35,701 bases of DNA from an uncultured bacterium (GCA_903847945.1 CAINEY010000020.1:1-35701), one strand, 5' to 3'. Shown: positions 7,558 through 16,371, counted from the first letter of the stretch. The notes: generated by a model from the sequence alone, not told the origin. Translations and numbers: made by a program.

Positions 7558-8444
7558 AGAATTACCCGGTTCAGTTCGTTCAACTCCCCAACGGGGAAAC
7601 CGTCGCGTACCGTGAAGCAGGGTCCGGACACAAAACGATTGTCTTGGTTCATGGCAACATGAGCTCTTCCGTCCATTTCCAGACCACCATGGAAGCACTG
7701 GAAAAGGATTACCACGTCTACGCACCGGATCTGCGCGGTTTTGGGGACAGTTCCTACAAAGCCGAACTCAACAGCCTGCGCGATTTCGCGAAAGATCTCG
7801 AAGGATGGGTCGAAGCCCTCAACCTGCGTGACTTCACGATCTTGGGCTGGTCCACCGGCGGCGGGATCGTGTTGGAACTGGCGGCAGATATGCCGGATCG
7901 CGTGAAGAAAGTCATCCTCTTGGATTCGGTGGGTATCAAAGGCTACCCGATGTTCAAAAAGGACGAAAAGTATCAACCGATCCTGACCCAACCCATCACG
8001 ACCAAAGATGAAATCAAAGTCGACCTGGTTCAAGTCGTTCCCATCCTGATGGCCTATGCCAATCGCGATAAGAACACCTTGAAAGCCATCTGGAATGCGG
8101 TCATCTACAACAAAGTCCAGCCGAACGCGGAAGACTACGACGCTTACCTCGAAGCGATGCTGAAGCAACGTAACCTGGTCGATGTCGACTACAGTCTGGT
8201 TCACTTCAACATGACCCACGAACGTTCCTTGGTTGCGGACGGTTCAGGACGCATTGACTTGGTGAAATGCCCGGTCGTCATCCTGCACGGTGCCGACGAC
8301 ATGGTTGTTCCGGTGATGTTTGCCCACGAAATGAAAGCGACCTTCGGGGATCGCGCCACCTTGCATGTCTTTGAAGGTGTCGGTCACTCGATGGTCACGG
8401 ATAAACCCTCCCTGTTTGTGGAGACGTTGAAAGCCAACGCATAA
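7554..8444 (+). CDS. Alpha/beta hydrolase
   Basis: A 296-residue cytoplasmic alpha/beta-hydrolase-fold enzyme with no signal peptide. The oxyanion region is LVHGNMSSS, the nucleophile is Ser100 in GWSTGG, the likely acid is Asp249 (HGADDMVVP) and the base His278 (GVGHSM). It could be an esterase, lactonase, thioesterase or C-C bond hydrolase; sequence alone does not decide. Its start overlaps the dehydrogenase stop by ATGA, tying it to the thiolase-dehydrogenase pathway. A role in opening or cleaving the imported substrate, or releasing a free acid from an acyl-CoA, is inferred. A second hydrolase of the same fold closes the operon at 15551. Confidence 0.88.
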   Translation: MKNYPVQFVQLPNGETVAYREAGSGHKTIVLVHGNMSSSVHFQTTMEALEKDYHVYAPDLRGFGDSSYKAELNSLRDFAKDLEGWVEALNLRDFTILGWSTGGGIVLELAADMPDRVKKVILLDSVGIKGYPMFKKDEKYQPILTQPITTKDEIKVDLVQVVPILMAYANRDKNTLKAIWNAVIYNKVQPNAEDYDAYLEAMLKQRNLVDVDYSLVHFNMTHERSLVADGSGRIDLVKCPVVILHGADDMVVPVMFAHEMKATFGDRATLHVFEGVGHSMVTDKPSLFVETLKANA

Positions 8445-8448
8445 GCCC

Positions 8449-9471
8449 ATGTCAGAAAACATCGGAATACTGGGCATCGGCGTCTATTTGCCCTCCACCA
8501 CGATGAGCGCTGCGCAAATCGCGGCAGCCACCAACGGCGTGTGGAGCGAAGACGCTGTGCGTGAAAAACTCGGCATCAACAAAAAGACCATCCCTGGACC
8601 TCAAGACGGGACCCAGGAGATGGGTGCTTTGGCGGCCCTTGAGGCGGTGAAAGATGCCAACATCGATCCTAAAGAGATCGATGTCATTCTGTGTTTTGGG
8701 GAAGAGTGGAAAGAGTATCCCTTGACTACCTCAGCCCTTTACATTCAAGATCGCATCGGGGCGACCAACGCCTGGGGCATCGACGTTCAAAACCGGTGCT
8801 GCACCTCGGTCAGTGCCTTGAAGATGGCGAAAGACATGCTGATTGCCGATCCGGACGTGAAAACCGTCTTGGTGGCCGGCGGATACCGCAATGGTGATTT
8901 CGTCGATTATACCGACAAGAACATGTCGATGATGTACAACCTGTCTGCTGGCGGCGGAGCGCTCATCTTGCGTAAAGGCATGGATAAGAACCTGCTGTTG
9001 GGTTCACACCTCATCTCGGATGGGTCACTGGCCCGTACGGCCGGGGTCGAAATCGGCGGTACGCTGAATCCGATCACCACCGACAACCTGAATAGTGCCT
9101 ACAAATCGCTGCGCTTATTGGATCCTGAAAAGATGAAAGCCCGCTTAAATGAAGTTTCCCAGGCCAACTGGCTGACCTGCATCGACAAGGCCTTGGCTAA
9201 ATCCAACAAAGCCCGCAGTGACATCGGTTACCTCGATATCTTGCACATCAAACGCTCCGGTCACTTGGGCATGCTCAAGGATCTGGGCCTGTATGAAGAT
9301 CAAACGGTTTACTTGGAAGACTATGGCCACATGGGTCAGGTCGACCAGATCCTCTCGCTTAAGCTGGGACTCGACCAAGGCAAGATCAAAGACGGCACTG
9401 TCGTCTGCATGATCGCGGCCGGGATCGGTTACGTTTGGGCAGCCAACATCGTCCAGTGGGGTAAAGCTTAA
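8449..9471 (+). CDS. KAS III / HMG-CoA synthase-like thiolase-fold enzyme, atypical active site
   Basis: A 340-residue thiolase-superfamily protein related to 3-oxoacyl-ACP synthase III (FabH) and HMG-CoA synthase. The N-terminus (GILGIGVYLPSTTMS) and the nucleophile region (NRCCTSVSALKMA, probably Cys118) fit that family. The usual FabH His-Gln-Ala-Asn segment appears replaced by LHIKRSGHLG (His266, His272), and the usual Asn-x-Gly-Asn region by YGHMGQ (His294). The altered set suggests chemistry other than simple ketoacyl-ACP synthesis, perhaps an acyl-CoA condensation or its reversal. The start follows the hydrolase stop by four bases with a poor ribosome site, so it is probably coupled. 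It sits just before the importer genes. No specific reaction can be assigned. Confidence 0.8.
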   Translation: MSENIGILGIGVYLPSTTMSAAQIAAATNGVWSEDAVREKLGINKKTIPGPQDGTQEMGALAALEAVKDANIDPKEIDVILCFGEEWKEYPLTTSALYIQDRIGATNAWGIDVQNRCCTSVSALKMAKDMLIADPDVKTVLVAGGYRNGDFVDYTDKNMSMMYNLSAGGGALILRKGMDKNLLLGSHLISDGSLARTAGVEIGGTLNPITTDNLNSAYKSLRLLDPEKMKARLNEVSQANWLTCIDKALAKSNKARSDIGYLDILHIKRSGHLGMLKDLGLYEDQTVYLEDYGHMGQVDQILSLKLGLDQGKIKDGTVVCMIAAGIGYVWAANIVQWGKA

Positions 9472-10358
9472 TGGCCATTTTCATGCAGTTGCTGTTAAGA
9501 AGCTTGGAGACGGGCAGTGTGTACGCACTGGCCGCTTTAGGCATCATCATCATTTATCGCACATCCAACATCACCCACTTCGCCCAAGGGGCCATGGGGA
9601 TGTTCAACACCTTTGCGGTTACCTTCTTCTTCCTGTATGGACGCATGCCCTTGTGGCTGGCGATCTTGATGGGGGTGGCGACAGCCTTCTTGATGGGGGT
9701 ACTGGTGGACTTGGTGATCATTCGCCGAGCCAAACGCATCGCTCCGATCTCCAAACAGATCATCACCTTAGGGTTGATCATGGTGGTCTTGGGTTTGGCT
9801 TCAACGGTATTTGGAGTCGATCCCTTACCGTTACCGAAGCTCATCCAGGGCGGTGAATTTGATGTCCTGGGGGCAACGATCTCCTACAATGCCGTGTTCA
9901 ACATCGTCTTCGGCTTAGCGCTGATGTCGCTGTTCTTCTACATTCTTCAACGCACCAAATGGGGTTTAGCGGTTCGCACCACGGCCTCCAATGAATTGAC
10001 GGCGCGCTTGATGGGGGTACCCACCAAGACGGTCACCATGGTGGCCTGGGCCTTGGCCGGTGTCTTGGGCGTCTTGGCCGGTGTGATGATCGCTCCGGCG
10101 ACGAAAGTTGACCTCAACGTCTTGGATGCGGTTCAGATCAATGCGTTGATTGCCTGCGTCTTGGGTGGTTTCCAGAGTTTCTACGGTCCGGTTATCGGAG
10201 CTTACATCATCGCCATTGCCAAGAACATGATCGTCTTCTACGGTCAGCCCTTGGGTTTGGATGTGTGGGGTGAACAACTGGTTCTGCTCAGCATTCTGAT
10301 CTTCATCATCTTCCGCCCCAACGGCATCATTGGGAAAAAGATCGTGAAAAAGGTGTAA
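9471..10358 (+). CDS. livH: Branched-chain amino acid-type ABC transporter permease (LivH family)
   Basis: First of two membrane permeases of a HAAT-family ABC importer. The 295-residue protein is strongly hydrophobic with about eight predicted membrane segments. It has the family opening (RSLETGSVYALAALGIIIIYR, in two overlapping stretches) and the ATPase-contact loop GLAVRTTASNELTARLMG. It overlaps the preceding stop by one base (TAATG), placing the transporter in the same transcription unit as the enzymes. Liv-type systems carry branched-chain amino acids but also amides, aromatic acids and short acids, so the family name does not fix the substrate. The metabolic genes around it suggest an acid or carbonyl compound. 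Confidence 0.92.
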   Translation: MAIFMQLLLRSLETGSVYALAALGIIIIYRTSNITHFAQGAMGMFNTFAVTFFFLYGRMPLWLAILMGVATAFLMGVLVDLVIIRRAKRIAPISKQIITLGLIMVVLGLASTVFGVDPLPLPKLIQGGEFDVLGATISYNAVFNIVFGLALMSLFFYILQRTKWGLAVRTTASNELTARLMGVPTKTVTMVAWALAGVLGVLAGVMIAPATKVDLNVLDAVQINALIACVLGGFQSFYGPVIGAYIIAIAKNMIVFYGQPLGLDVWGEQLVLLSILIFIIFRPNGIIGKKIVKKV

Positions 10359-10360
10359 CC

Positions 10361-11386
10361 ATGAAAAAACTCAACCTTTCACTCAAGAATCCCATCGTGT
10401 CCTACATCGGGTTTGGCGGCTTGCTGATGCTGGTTCCAGCCCTCATTCTGGCCGGTGTCCTGCGCAACAGCACCCTGACCTTAGTCGCTTCCGTGATCTT
10501 CTACTCGATCGCCGCCTTGGGACTCAACGTCCTGTTGGGCTGGTCGGGCTTAGTTTCCTTGGGAACTGCCGGCTTTATGGGCTTGGCGGCCTACATCTCT
10601 GCCTATTTGACCCACGACTTAAAGTTACCGTTTGAGTTGGCACTGGTGGCTGCGGTCATCATCCCGACGCTGATCGGGATCCTGGTTGGATTCATCTCCC
10701 TGCGGATCGAAGGCCTCTATCTGGCCATTGCTACGCTGGCAGTCTCGGAAATCCTGCGTAAGACGTTCGAAGTCTTCGACTTCTTTACCGGCGGGTACTC
10801 GGGTAAACCGATTTCCTTCCCCACGATCTTGGGCTTTATCACCCAGACTCCGGCGAATCGAACGCTGTTTCCTATCTTGATGTATACGATCCTGGTCATC
10901 TTCCTGGTGGCCGTCATGATCCTGATCCACAACCTGATGAAGGGTCAATTCGGTCGTGCGCTCAATGCGATGCGCGGATCTGAAGCCGCGGCGCAAGCCA
11001 TGGGCATCAACCTCTTGAAGTACCGTCTGATGGCCTTTGGATTGGCGACTGCCTTGGCTTCACTATCCGGGGTTCTCTACGTGCATTTCATCAAGTATAC
11101 CCATCCGGGATCGTGGACATTAGCGCTCTCGCTGAACTTAGTTGCGGCGATCATCATCGGCGGTGCCCGTAACATTTATGGCACCATCCTGGGCGTCTTC
11201 GTGGTCTTCGCGATGCCGGATCTGATCCTCAAACAGATCCCGTATTTCGGAACGATCCCGAACTTTGCGTTTATCGTCAACGGGATCCTCATCATCATCG
11301 TGATCATGTATTACCCTTATGGGCTGATCCAAATCACCAAAGACTTCAAAAAGATCTGGCTTAAACTGAAGGAGCGCTTCTCATGA
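10361..11386 (+). CDS. livM: Branched-chain amino acid-type ABC transporter permease (LivM family)
   Basis: Second permease, 341 residues, expected to pair with the LivH-type protein. It has many membrane segments, the LivM signature ALGLNVLLGWSGLVSLGTAG near residues 47-67, and the coupling loop GRALNAMRGSEAAAQAMGIN that contacts the ATPases. It begins two bases after the livH stop, and its own stop overlaps the first ATPase gene by ATGA. Length and order (H-M-G-F) match known HAAT operons. Confidence 0.92.
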   Translation: MKKLNLSLKNPIVSYIGFGGLLMLVPALILAGVLRNSTLTLVASVIFYSIAALGLNVLLGWSGLVSLGTAGFMGLAAYISAYLTHDLKLPFELALVAAVIIPTLIGILVGFISLRIEGLYLAIATLAVSEILRKTFEVFDFFTGGYSGKPISFPTILGFITQTPANRTLFPILMYTILVIFLVAVMILIHNLMKGQFGRALNAMRGSEAAAQAMGINLLKYRLMAFGLATALASLSGVLYVHFIKYTHPGSWTLALSLNLVAAIIIGGARNIYGTILGVFVVFAMPDLILKQIPYFGTIPNFAFIVNGILIIIVIMYYPYGLIQITKDFKKIWLKLKERFS

Positions 11387-12186
11387 ACGACTTAAATGAA
11401 CAAACCGTCCTGAGTATCAGTGAGCTCTCCATCGCCTTCGGCGGAATCAAAGCCGTCGATAACGTCAGCTTCGAAGTCAACGAAGGCGAGATCTTTGGAC
11501 TCATCGGTCCCAACGGGGCCGGGAAAACCACCGTCTTCAACTGCATTACCCAATTCTACAAACCCAACCACGGCTCGATCCGCTTCAAATCGAAACAAGG
11601 TCAAACCGTGGAACTCACCCACCACAAATCACACGAAGTCATCGGTTACGGCCTGGTGCGCACCTTCCAGAACGTTGAACTCATCAAAGAACTCAGCATC
11701 CTGGACAATGTGCTCATCGGCGGTCACATCGACTACAAGACCGGAGTCGTGCGTCAGGCCTTCAGCACCAAGACCGCCAAAATGGAAGAGAACGCTTATC
11801 GGGCTCAAGCCATCGAGATCCTGAAGTTCTTGGGTATTGAAGATCGCAAGGATTGGCTCGTCTACGGTTTACCGTACGGGATCCTGAAGAAAGTCGAACT
11901 GGCCCGCACCTTGATGTGTAACCCCAAGCTTATCATTCTCGATGAGCCGGCTGCCGGTCTCAACGACACGGAAACCTTGGATTTCGCCAACGTTATCCGC
12001 ACCATCCGCGACAAGTATCACACCTCGATCCTCTTGGTGGAACACGACATGCGCTTGGTCATGGATGTGTGCGACCGCATCTGCGCCATCAACTTCGGGA
12101 AGTTCCTTGCCGTAGGGACGCCGAAGGAAATCCAACGCAACAAAGCCGTCCAGGCGGCTTACCTGGGAACGGAGGATGCCGCATGA
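11383..12186 (+). CDS. livG: ABC transporter ATP-binding protein (LivG family)
   Basis: Cytoplasmic ATPase of the importer, 267 residues. Walker A is GPNGAGKTT (residues 42-50) and Walker B is LIILDEPAAGLND, followed by the switch histidine in LLVEHDMRLVMDVCD. The signature loop is LPYGILKKVELARTL rather than LSGGQ, which is normal for the LivG group (LPYG). The C-terminal tail GTPKEIQRNKAVQAAYLG is also typical. It is coupled by ATGA overlaps to livM before and livF after. Confidence 0.93.
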   Translation: MNDLNEQTVLSISELSIAFGGIKAVDNVSFEVNEGEIFGLIGPNGAGKTTVFNCITQFYKPNHGSIRFKSKQGQTVELTHHKSHEVIGYGLVRTFQNVELIKELSILDNVLIGGHIDYKTGVVRQAFSTKTAKMEENAYRAQAIEILKFLGIEDRKDWLVYGLPYGILKKVELARTLMCNPKLIILDEPAAGLNDTETLDFANVIRTIRDKYHTSILLVEHDMRLVMDVCDRICAINFGKFLAVGTPKEIQRNKAVQAAYLGTEDAA

Positions 12187-12905
12187 AACCCGTTGCCTTA
12201 AGCATCTCGAACCTGCGCGTCAAATACGGGGCGATCGAAGCCCTTAAAGGCGTCGACATCATCGTTCACGAAGGATCGATCGTTGCCCTCTTGGGGGCCA
12301 ACGGGGCCGGTAAAACGACCACGTTGCGCACCATTTCCGGATTGGTTCCGGCCTACTCGGGTTCCATTGAATTCTATGGGAAACCCATTCACACCCTCGA
12401 ACCGGAGAAGATTGCCGGATTGGGGATTGCCCAGAGTCCTGAAGGACGACAGGTCTTTCGGGACCTGACCGTCGAAGAGAATCTGCGCGTCGGGGCGTTT
12501 ACGGTCAAAAACCGTAAGCAGATCACCAGCAACTTCGAACGGGTGTACGGGTACTTCCCGGTCCTGAAGACCCGCCGCAAACAAATCGCATCCACGCTTT
12601 CGGGCGGTGAACAACAGATGCTGGCCATCGGCCGTGCGCTGATGAGCTCACCCAAGATCCTCTTGCTGGATGAACCCTCACTGGGTTTGGCACCGCTGAT
12701 CGTCCAAGACATCATGCGCATCGTCAAAGAAATCGCCTCGGAAGGGACAACCGTCATCATCGTCGAACAGAATGCCGCCCAAACGCTCAAGATCGCCGAT
12801 TATGGCTACGTCTTGGAAGTCGGAACCCTCACCATGCAGGGCCCTGCAAACGAATTGGCTAATGATCCTAAGCTGATTCAAGCCTATCTCGGATCACACA
12901 AATAG
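12183..12905 (+). CDS. livF: ABC transporter ATP-binding protein (LivF family)
   Basis: Second ATPase of the importer, 240 residues from the ATG at 12183. This start overlaps the livG stop by ATGA; the frame is open upstream inside livG but that is not part of the protein. Walker A is GANGAGKTT (38-46), the signature LSGGEQQMLAIGRAL, Walker B ILLLDEPSLGLAP, and the switch region IIVEQNAAQTLKIAD. These are LivF hallmarks. It forms a heterodimer with the LivG protein in known systems. Confidence 0.93.
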   Translation: MKPVALSISNLRVKYGAIEALKGVDIIVHEGSIVALLGANGAGKTTTLRTISGLVPAYSGSIEFYGKPIHTLEPEKIAGLGIAQSPEGRQVFRDLTVEENLRVGAFTVKNRKQITSNFERVYGYFPVLKTRRKQIASTLSGGEQQMLAIGRALMSSPKILLLDEPSLGLAPLIVQDIMRIVKEIASEGTTVIIVEQNAAQTLKIADYGYVLEVGTLTMQGPANELANDPKLIQAYLGSHK

Positions 12906-12906
12906 G

Positions 12907-12930
12907 TAACAAATGCGAAAGGCATTGTTA
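12907..12930 (+). other. Intercistronic hairpin before the binding-protein gene
   Basis: TAACAAATGC (12907-12916) pairs with GCATTGTTA (12922-12930) around a 5-base loop, with one bulged A. It directly precedes the binding-protein ribosome site and lacks a T tract. It may be an RNA processing or stability element that raises binding-protein output; that role is inferred. Confidence 0.45.
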
Positions 12931-12944
12931 TACAAGGAGGAAAA

Positions 12945-14183
12945 ATGAAGAAGCTGTTACTCGTTTTGATCGCTTCCATGATGGTTGCCGGCTTAACCGC
13001 TTGCACCCCGAAGGAAGTCGCATCACAGGGTGTCACGGATGACGAAGTTCTGATTGCGAACTGCGCCGCGACGTCCGGTCTCTACTCGGCTGTCGGTATT
13101 CCGTTCGTGGCCGGGATTGAAGCGTATTTGAAGTATGTCAATGACGCCGGCGGTGTTGATGGCCGTACCGTCAAATTCCTGCACCAGGACGATGAATTCG
13201 ACCCGGTTAAAGGGAAAGCTTGCTTGGATTCCATGATCAATGACGAACAAGTGTTCGCCATCGTCGGTCACTTCGGAACGCCGGTTGTCGGTGCTACCCT
13301 GCAAGACCTCAAAGATGCCGGTATTCCGGCCGTCTACTTCGCCACTGGCATCGGTATGCTCTACGATGACAAAGCGACTGTTGAAGAAAAGAACACCAAC
13401 ATTTTCCCGGTCCAACCGATTTACACCACGGAAGGCCGCATCATGGTTGCCCGTGCAGTCGGTGACTACGGCGCTGCGAAGATTGGCATTATCTACACCA
13501 ATGACGATGCCGGGAAAGACATGCTGAAAGGCGCGGAAGTTGAAGCCGAAGCCCAAGGCGTCGAACTCGTTAAAGTTCAAGTCACTGTCGGCGGCGCGGA
13601 CGTTTCTGCGGCTGTCACCACCATCAAAGAAGCCAACGTTGATTTCATCATCGGGGCTTCCATCCAAGCGACCATCCCGACCATCATCAAAGAATTGGCG
13701 GCTCAGGGTGTCGACAAAGACGTCATCACCACCTACGTCAACGTTTCCCCGGCCATCGCGTCGCTGTTTGTTGACGATATCCAAGGCAAATTCGATGTGT
13801 ACGGTAACGGTTGGGTCGCGTTCGATGCGGCGCATGCCGAAGCTTTAGCGCTCTACCAGGCCAACATTGATGCGACTTACGCGCTCAATGCTTACGCCAT
13901 CACCGGTTGGATCGCTGCCTACTACTTCGTCGAAGGCCTCAAACGTCTCGAAGGCAAAGTCGTGAACTGGGAAAACTACATCGAAGCGATGGAAGAAGCC
14001 CCCATCACCAACCCGTTTGGTGGTGTCATTGACTACGCCGATGGCGCCCGTATGGGTACCCAAGAAATGAATCTGTCCAAAGCTGTGTTGAATCCGGCGT
14101 GGGACGGTGTCGATGCCACCAAGAAGGGCATCTGGACTGCTGAAAAGGGTCTGGAAGGCATTGACAGCATTCTCGGAAACTAA
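12945..14183 (+). CDS. ABC transporter substrate-binding lipoprotein (Liv/HAAT family)
   Basis: Extracytoplasmic receptor of the importer, 412 residues. A lipoprotein signal peptide ends at the lipobox LTAC, with Cys20 as the lipidated residue (MKKLLLVLIASMMVAGLTAC). The mature part is a periplasmic-binding-protein type 1 fold with typical segments: AGIEAYLKYVNDAGGVDGR, FAIVGHFGTPVVGA, and KIGIIYTNDDAGKDML. The ligand is not identifiable. It has the best ribosome site of the operon (AAGGAGGAAAA) and is flanked by two hairpins, consistent with high expression of the receptor relative to the permeases. The order, with the receptor last and CoA enzymes following, suggests the ligand is a substrate for CoA activation. 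Confidence 0.93.
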   Translation: MKKLLLVLIASMMVAGLTACTPKEVASQGVTDDEVLIANCAATSGLYSAVGIPFVAGIEAYLKYVNDAGGVDGRTVKFLHQDDEFDPVKGKACLDSMINDEQVFAIVGHFGTPVVGATLQDLKDAGIPAVYFATGIGMLYDDKATVEEKNTNIFPVQPIYTTEGRIMVARAVGDYGAAKIGIIYTNDDAGKDMLKGAEVEAEAQGVELVKVQVTVGGADVSAAVTTIKEANVDFIIGASIQATIPTIIKELAAQGVDKDVITTYVNVSPAIASLFVDDIQGKFDVYGNGWVAFDAAHAEALALYQANIDATYALNAYAITGWIAAYYFVEGLKRLEGKVVNWENYIEAMEEAPITNPFGGVIDYADGARMGTQEMNLSKAVLNPAWDGVDATKKGIWTAEKGLEGIDSILGN

Positions 14184-14198
14184 GCACTAACATCATTC

Positions 14199-14225
14199 AT
14201 GCGGGGGGACCACTTCCCCCCGCAT
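14199..14225 (+). other. GC-rich 10-bp hairpin after the binding-protein gene
   Basis: ATGCGGGGGG (14199-14208) pairs perfectly with CCCCCCGCAT (14216-14225) around a 7-base loop. No T tract follows, so it is not a classical terminator. A very stable hairpin 3' of a binding-protein gene fits an attenuator or a block to 3' RNA decay, lowering expression of the CoA-transferase part. Function is inferred. Confidence 0.6.
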
Positions 14226-14243
14226 CACCTTAATGGAGGACCT

Positions 14244-15554
14244 ATGGATTACTCAGCGAAACGGATCACGCCGGAAGCGGCGGTTAAATTGGTTAAAAGC
14301 GGCGATGTCATTGTGACCGGTTTAGGGGGAGCGGAAGGACGCTTGTTCTTGCAGGCGTTGCATACCGTAGCCGATCTGGTCAATAAAGTCACCGTTACGA
14401 ATTGCTTGCCGATGTCGGATGCTGCCTTTATGGGCGAAACCTACAAGAACTCGTTCTTTGTCGACGGCTGGTTCTATTCACCGACGCTGCGCAAAGCGCA
14501 TAAGAACGGCAACATTTCCTTTATTCCCAATCACCTGCATTTAGCCGGGATCAAGCGCTTGGCGCACAAGCACACCAACATTTATGTAGGTAGTGCCTCG
14601 ATGCCGGACAATCACGGGTATGTGTCGTTGTCTTTGAGTAATACCTACGAGAAACGCGTCATCGAAGAGGCGGATCTGGTCATCCTGGAAATCAATCCCA
14701 ACATGCCCTACACCTTGGGCGATGTTGAACTTCCGTTAAGCGACGTGGATTATGTCATCGAAGCCGACTATCCCGCACCGGTGCTCCCGGAAGGGGAAGT
14801 CAATGAGAAGGACCAGAAAATCGGGCAATTCATCGCCGATTTCATTAAGGATGGCGATTGCATCCAATTGGGAATTGGGGGCATTCCCAACGCTGTAGCA
14901 GCCGCATTAGTCCACAAGAAAGATTTGGGTGTACACACGGAAATGCTGACGACCGGCCTCATGCGTTTGGCTAAACTAGGCGTCATCACCGGCAAATACA
15001 AACAGCAGCACCGCGGAAAAATGGTCTGTACGTTTGCCTTGGGCACTCAGGAACTTTATGACTTCATCGACAAGAATCCGGCCGTTGCTGTTTTGGATGG
15101 TGCTTACGTCAATGATCCGCACACGATCGGACTCAACGACAACCAAATCTCCATCAACACCACGCTTGAGATTGACCTGACCGGTCAATGCTGTTCCGAA
15201 TCGATCGGATCGGTGCAATTCTCCGGTACCGGCGGACAAGCCGATACCGCCATTGGTGCCCAGAACTCCAAGAACGGGAAATCCTTCATCGCTTTGTATT
15301 CCACGGCGATGGTGCGTAATCCGATTACCGGTGAAAAAGAAGAAACCTCCAAGATCGTGCCTCAATTGAAACCCGGGGCAGCCGTGACCCTCTCCCGCAA
15401 TGACGTGGACCTCGTGGTGACGGAGTATGGTGTGGCTGCGTTACGTGGCACCAACATCCACGAACGGGTCGAACGCTTGATTGCGATCGCCCATCCGAAA
15501 TTCCGCGATGAGCTGTGGGCGGAAGCCAAAGAACTGGGGATCATCATCCGATGA
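14244..15554 (+). CDS. CoA-transferase, acetyl-CoA hydrolase/4-hydroxybutyrate CoA-transferase family
   Basis: Transfers CoA from acetyl-CoA or another acyl-CoA to a carboxylic acid. The 436-residue protein has the two-half CoA-transferase layout, with GIGGIPNAVA (about 210-220) and the probable catalytic glutamate Glu233 in GVHTEMLTTGL, which forms the glutamyl-CoA intermediate in this family. The C-terminal part contains FSGTGGQADTAIGAQNSKNG and VTEYGVAALRG, both typical. I set the start at ATG 14244 after TGGAGGA; the frame is open to 14199, but that lies in a hairpin. In this locus it probably activates the imported acid, or an acid released by a hydrolase. The acid cannot be named. Confidence 0.9.
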   Translation: MDYSAKRITPEAAVKLVKSGDVIVTGLGGAEGRLFLQALHTVADLVNKVTVTNCLPMSDAAFMGETYKNSFFVDGWFYSPTLRKAHKNGNISFIPNHLHLAGIKRLAHKHTNIYVGSASMPDNHGYVSLSLSNTYEKRVIEEADLVILEINPNMPYTLGDVELPLSDVDYVIEADYPAPVLPEGEVNEKDQKIGQFIADFIKDGDCIQLGIGGIPNAVAAALVHKKDLGVHTEMLTTGLMRLAKLGVITGKYKQQHRGKMVCTFALGTQELYDFIDKNPAVAVLDGAYVNDPHTIGLNDNQISINTTLEIDLTGQCCSESIGSVQFSGTGGQADTAIGAQNSKNGKSFIALYSTAMVRNPITGEKEETSKIVPQLKPGAAVTLSRNDVDLVVTEYGVAALRGTNIHERVERLIAIAHPKFRDELWAEAKELGIIIR

Positions 15555-16363
15555 ACTTCGCCTACGGAAACCAAACAATCTACTACGAAAGTTACGGTGA
15601 AGGCAAGCCGCTGTTGATCCTTAACGGGATCATGATGACCACCGCCAGCTGGAAGCCCTTCATTCCAGCCTTCAGCGCGTCCAACCGCTTGATCCTGGTC
15701 GATCTCTTGGATCAAGGTCAGTCGTCAAAACTCGATGGAATCGTGTATAATCAGGACGTTCAGGTTGAGATGTTGAAGGCCTTCATTACCGAACTGGATC
15801 TGAAAGAGTGTGCACTCTTTGGGATCTCGTACGGAGGTGAAGTCGCCATAAAACTGACCATCCGTTATCCGCACCTGGTGGAACGGCTGATGTTGTTCAA
15901 CACCACGGCCTACACCAGCGATTGGTTGGTTGAAGTGGGACGTGCGTGGAATAAAGCGGCCAAAGATCCGAAGGCGTATTACTCGACCACCATCCCGGTC
16001 ATTTATTCCCCAAAGTTCTATCAGGAGCACTTGGAATGGATGGAAAACCGTAAAAAGACCCTGCATCAGGTGTTCGCCAATCCGGTGTTCATCAATGCGA
16101 TGATCCGTTTGACCGACAGTGCCAATGATCTGGATGAGCGAGATAATCTGCACAAAATTACATGCCCGACCTTGGTGGTCGGCTGTGAACAGGATCTGAT
16201 TACGCCTTTCGAGAATCAACGCTATTTGGCCCATCACATTCCGCGGGCTCAGCTGGTCTTTGTTCCGGAATCCGGCCATGCCTTGATGTATGAGAAACCA
16301 ACCTTATTCAGCAGTCTGGTCATCGGCTTCACATTGACCACGAAACTTGAAGACATCATCTAG
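15551..16363 (+). CDS. Alpha/beta hydrolase, second copy in the operon
   Basis: A 270-residue alpha/beta-hydrolase-fold protein with nucleophile Ser93 (FGISYGGEVA), probable acid in VGCEQDLITP, and base in PESGHALMYEKP. The oxyanion region is LILNGIMMTTASW rather than the usual HG motif: His is replaced by Asn. It starts inside the CoA-transferase stop (ATGA). No signal peptide. It is not closely similar to the hydrolase at 7554, so the pathway probably uses two different hydrolytic steps, or one of them is a proof-reading thioesterase. Specific reaction unknown. Confidence 0.87.
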   Translation: MNFAYGNQTIYYESYGEGKPLLILNGIMMTTASWKPFIPAFSASNRLILVDLLDQGQSSKLDGIVYNQDVQVEMLKAFITELDLKECALFGISYGGEVAIKLTIRYPHLVERLMLFNTTAYTSDWLVEVGRAWNKAAKDPKAYYSTTIPVIYSPKFYQEHLEWMENRKKTLHQVFANPVFINAMIRLTDSANDLDERDNLHKITCPTLVVGCEQDLITPFENQRYLAHHIPRAQLVFVPESGHALMYEKPTLFSSLVIGFTLTTKLEDII

Positions 16364-16371
16364 GAGGACCC

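Noticed and set aside
11383-12186. LivG signature loop lacking LSGGQ, as a sign of a broken ATPase
   Set aside because: The LPYG form is normal in the LivG branch, and Walker A, Walker B and the switch His are intact.
13023-13835. 270-codon open frame on the minus strand inside the binding-protein gene
   Set aside because: Antisense to a well-supported lipoprotein and without family motifs.
14199-14243. Upstream in-frame start of the CoA-transferase gene
   Set aside because: The ATG lies in the base of a 10-bp hairpin and gives a non-conserved leader; ATG 14244 with TGGAGGA fits the family start.
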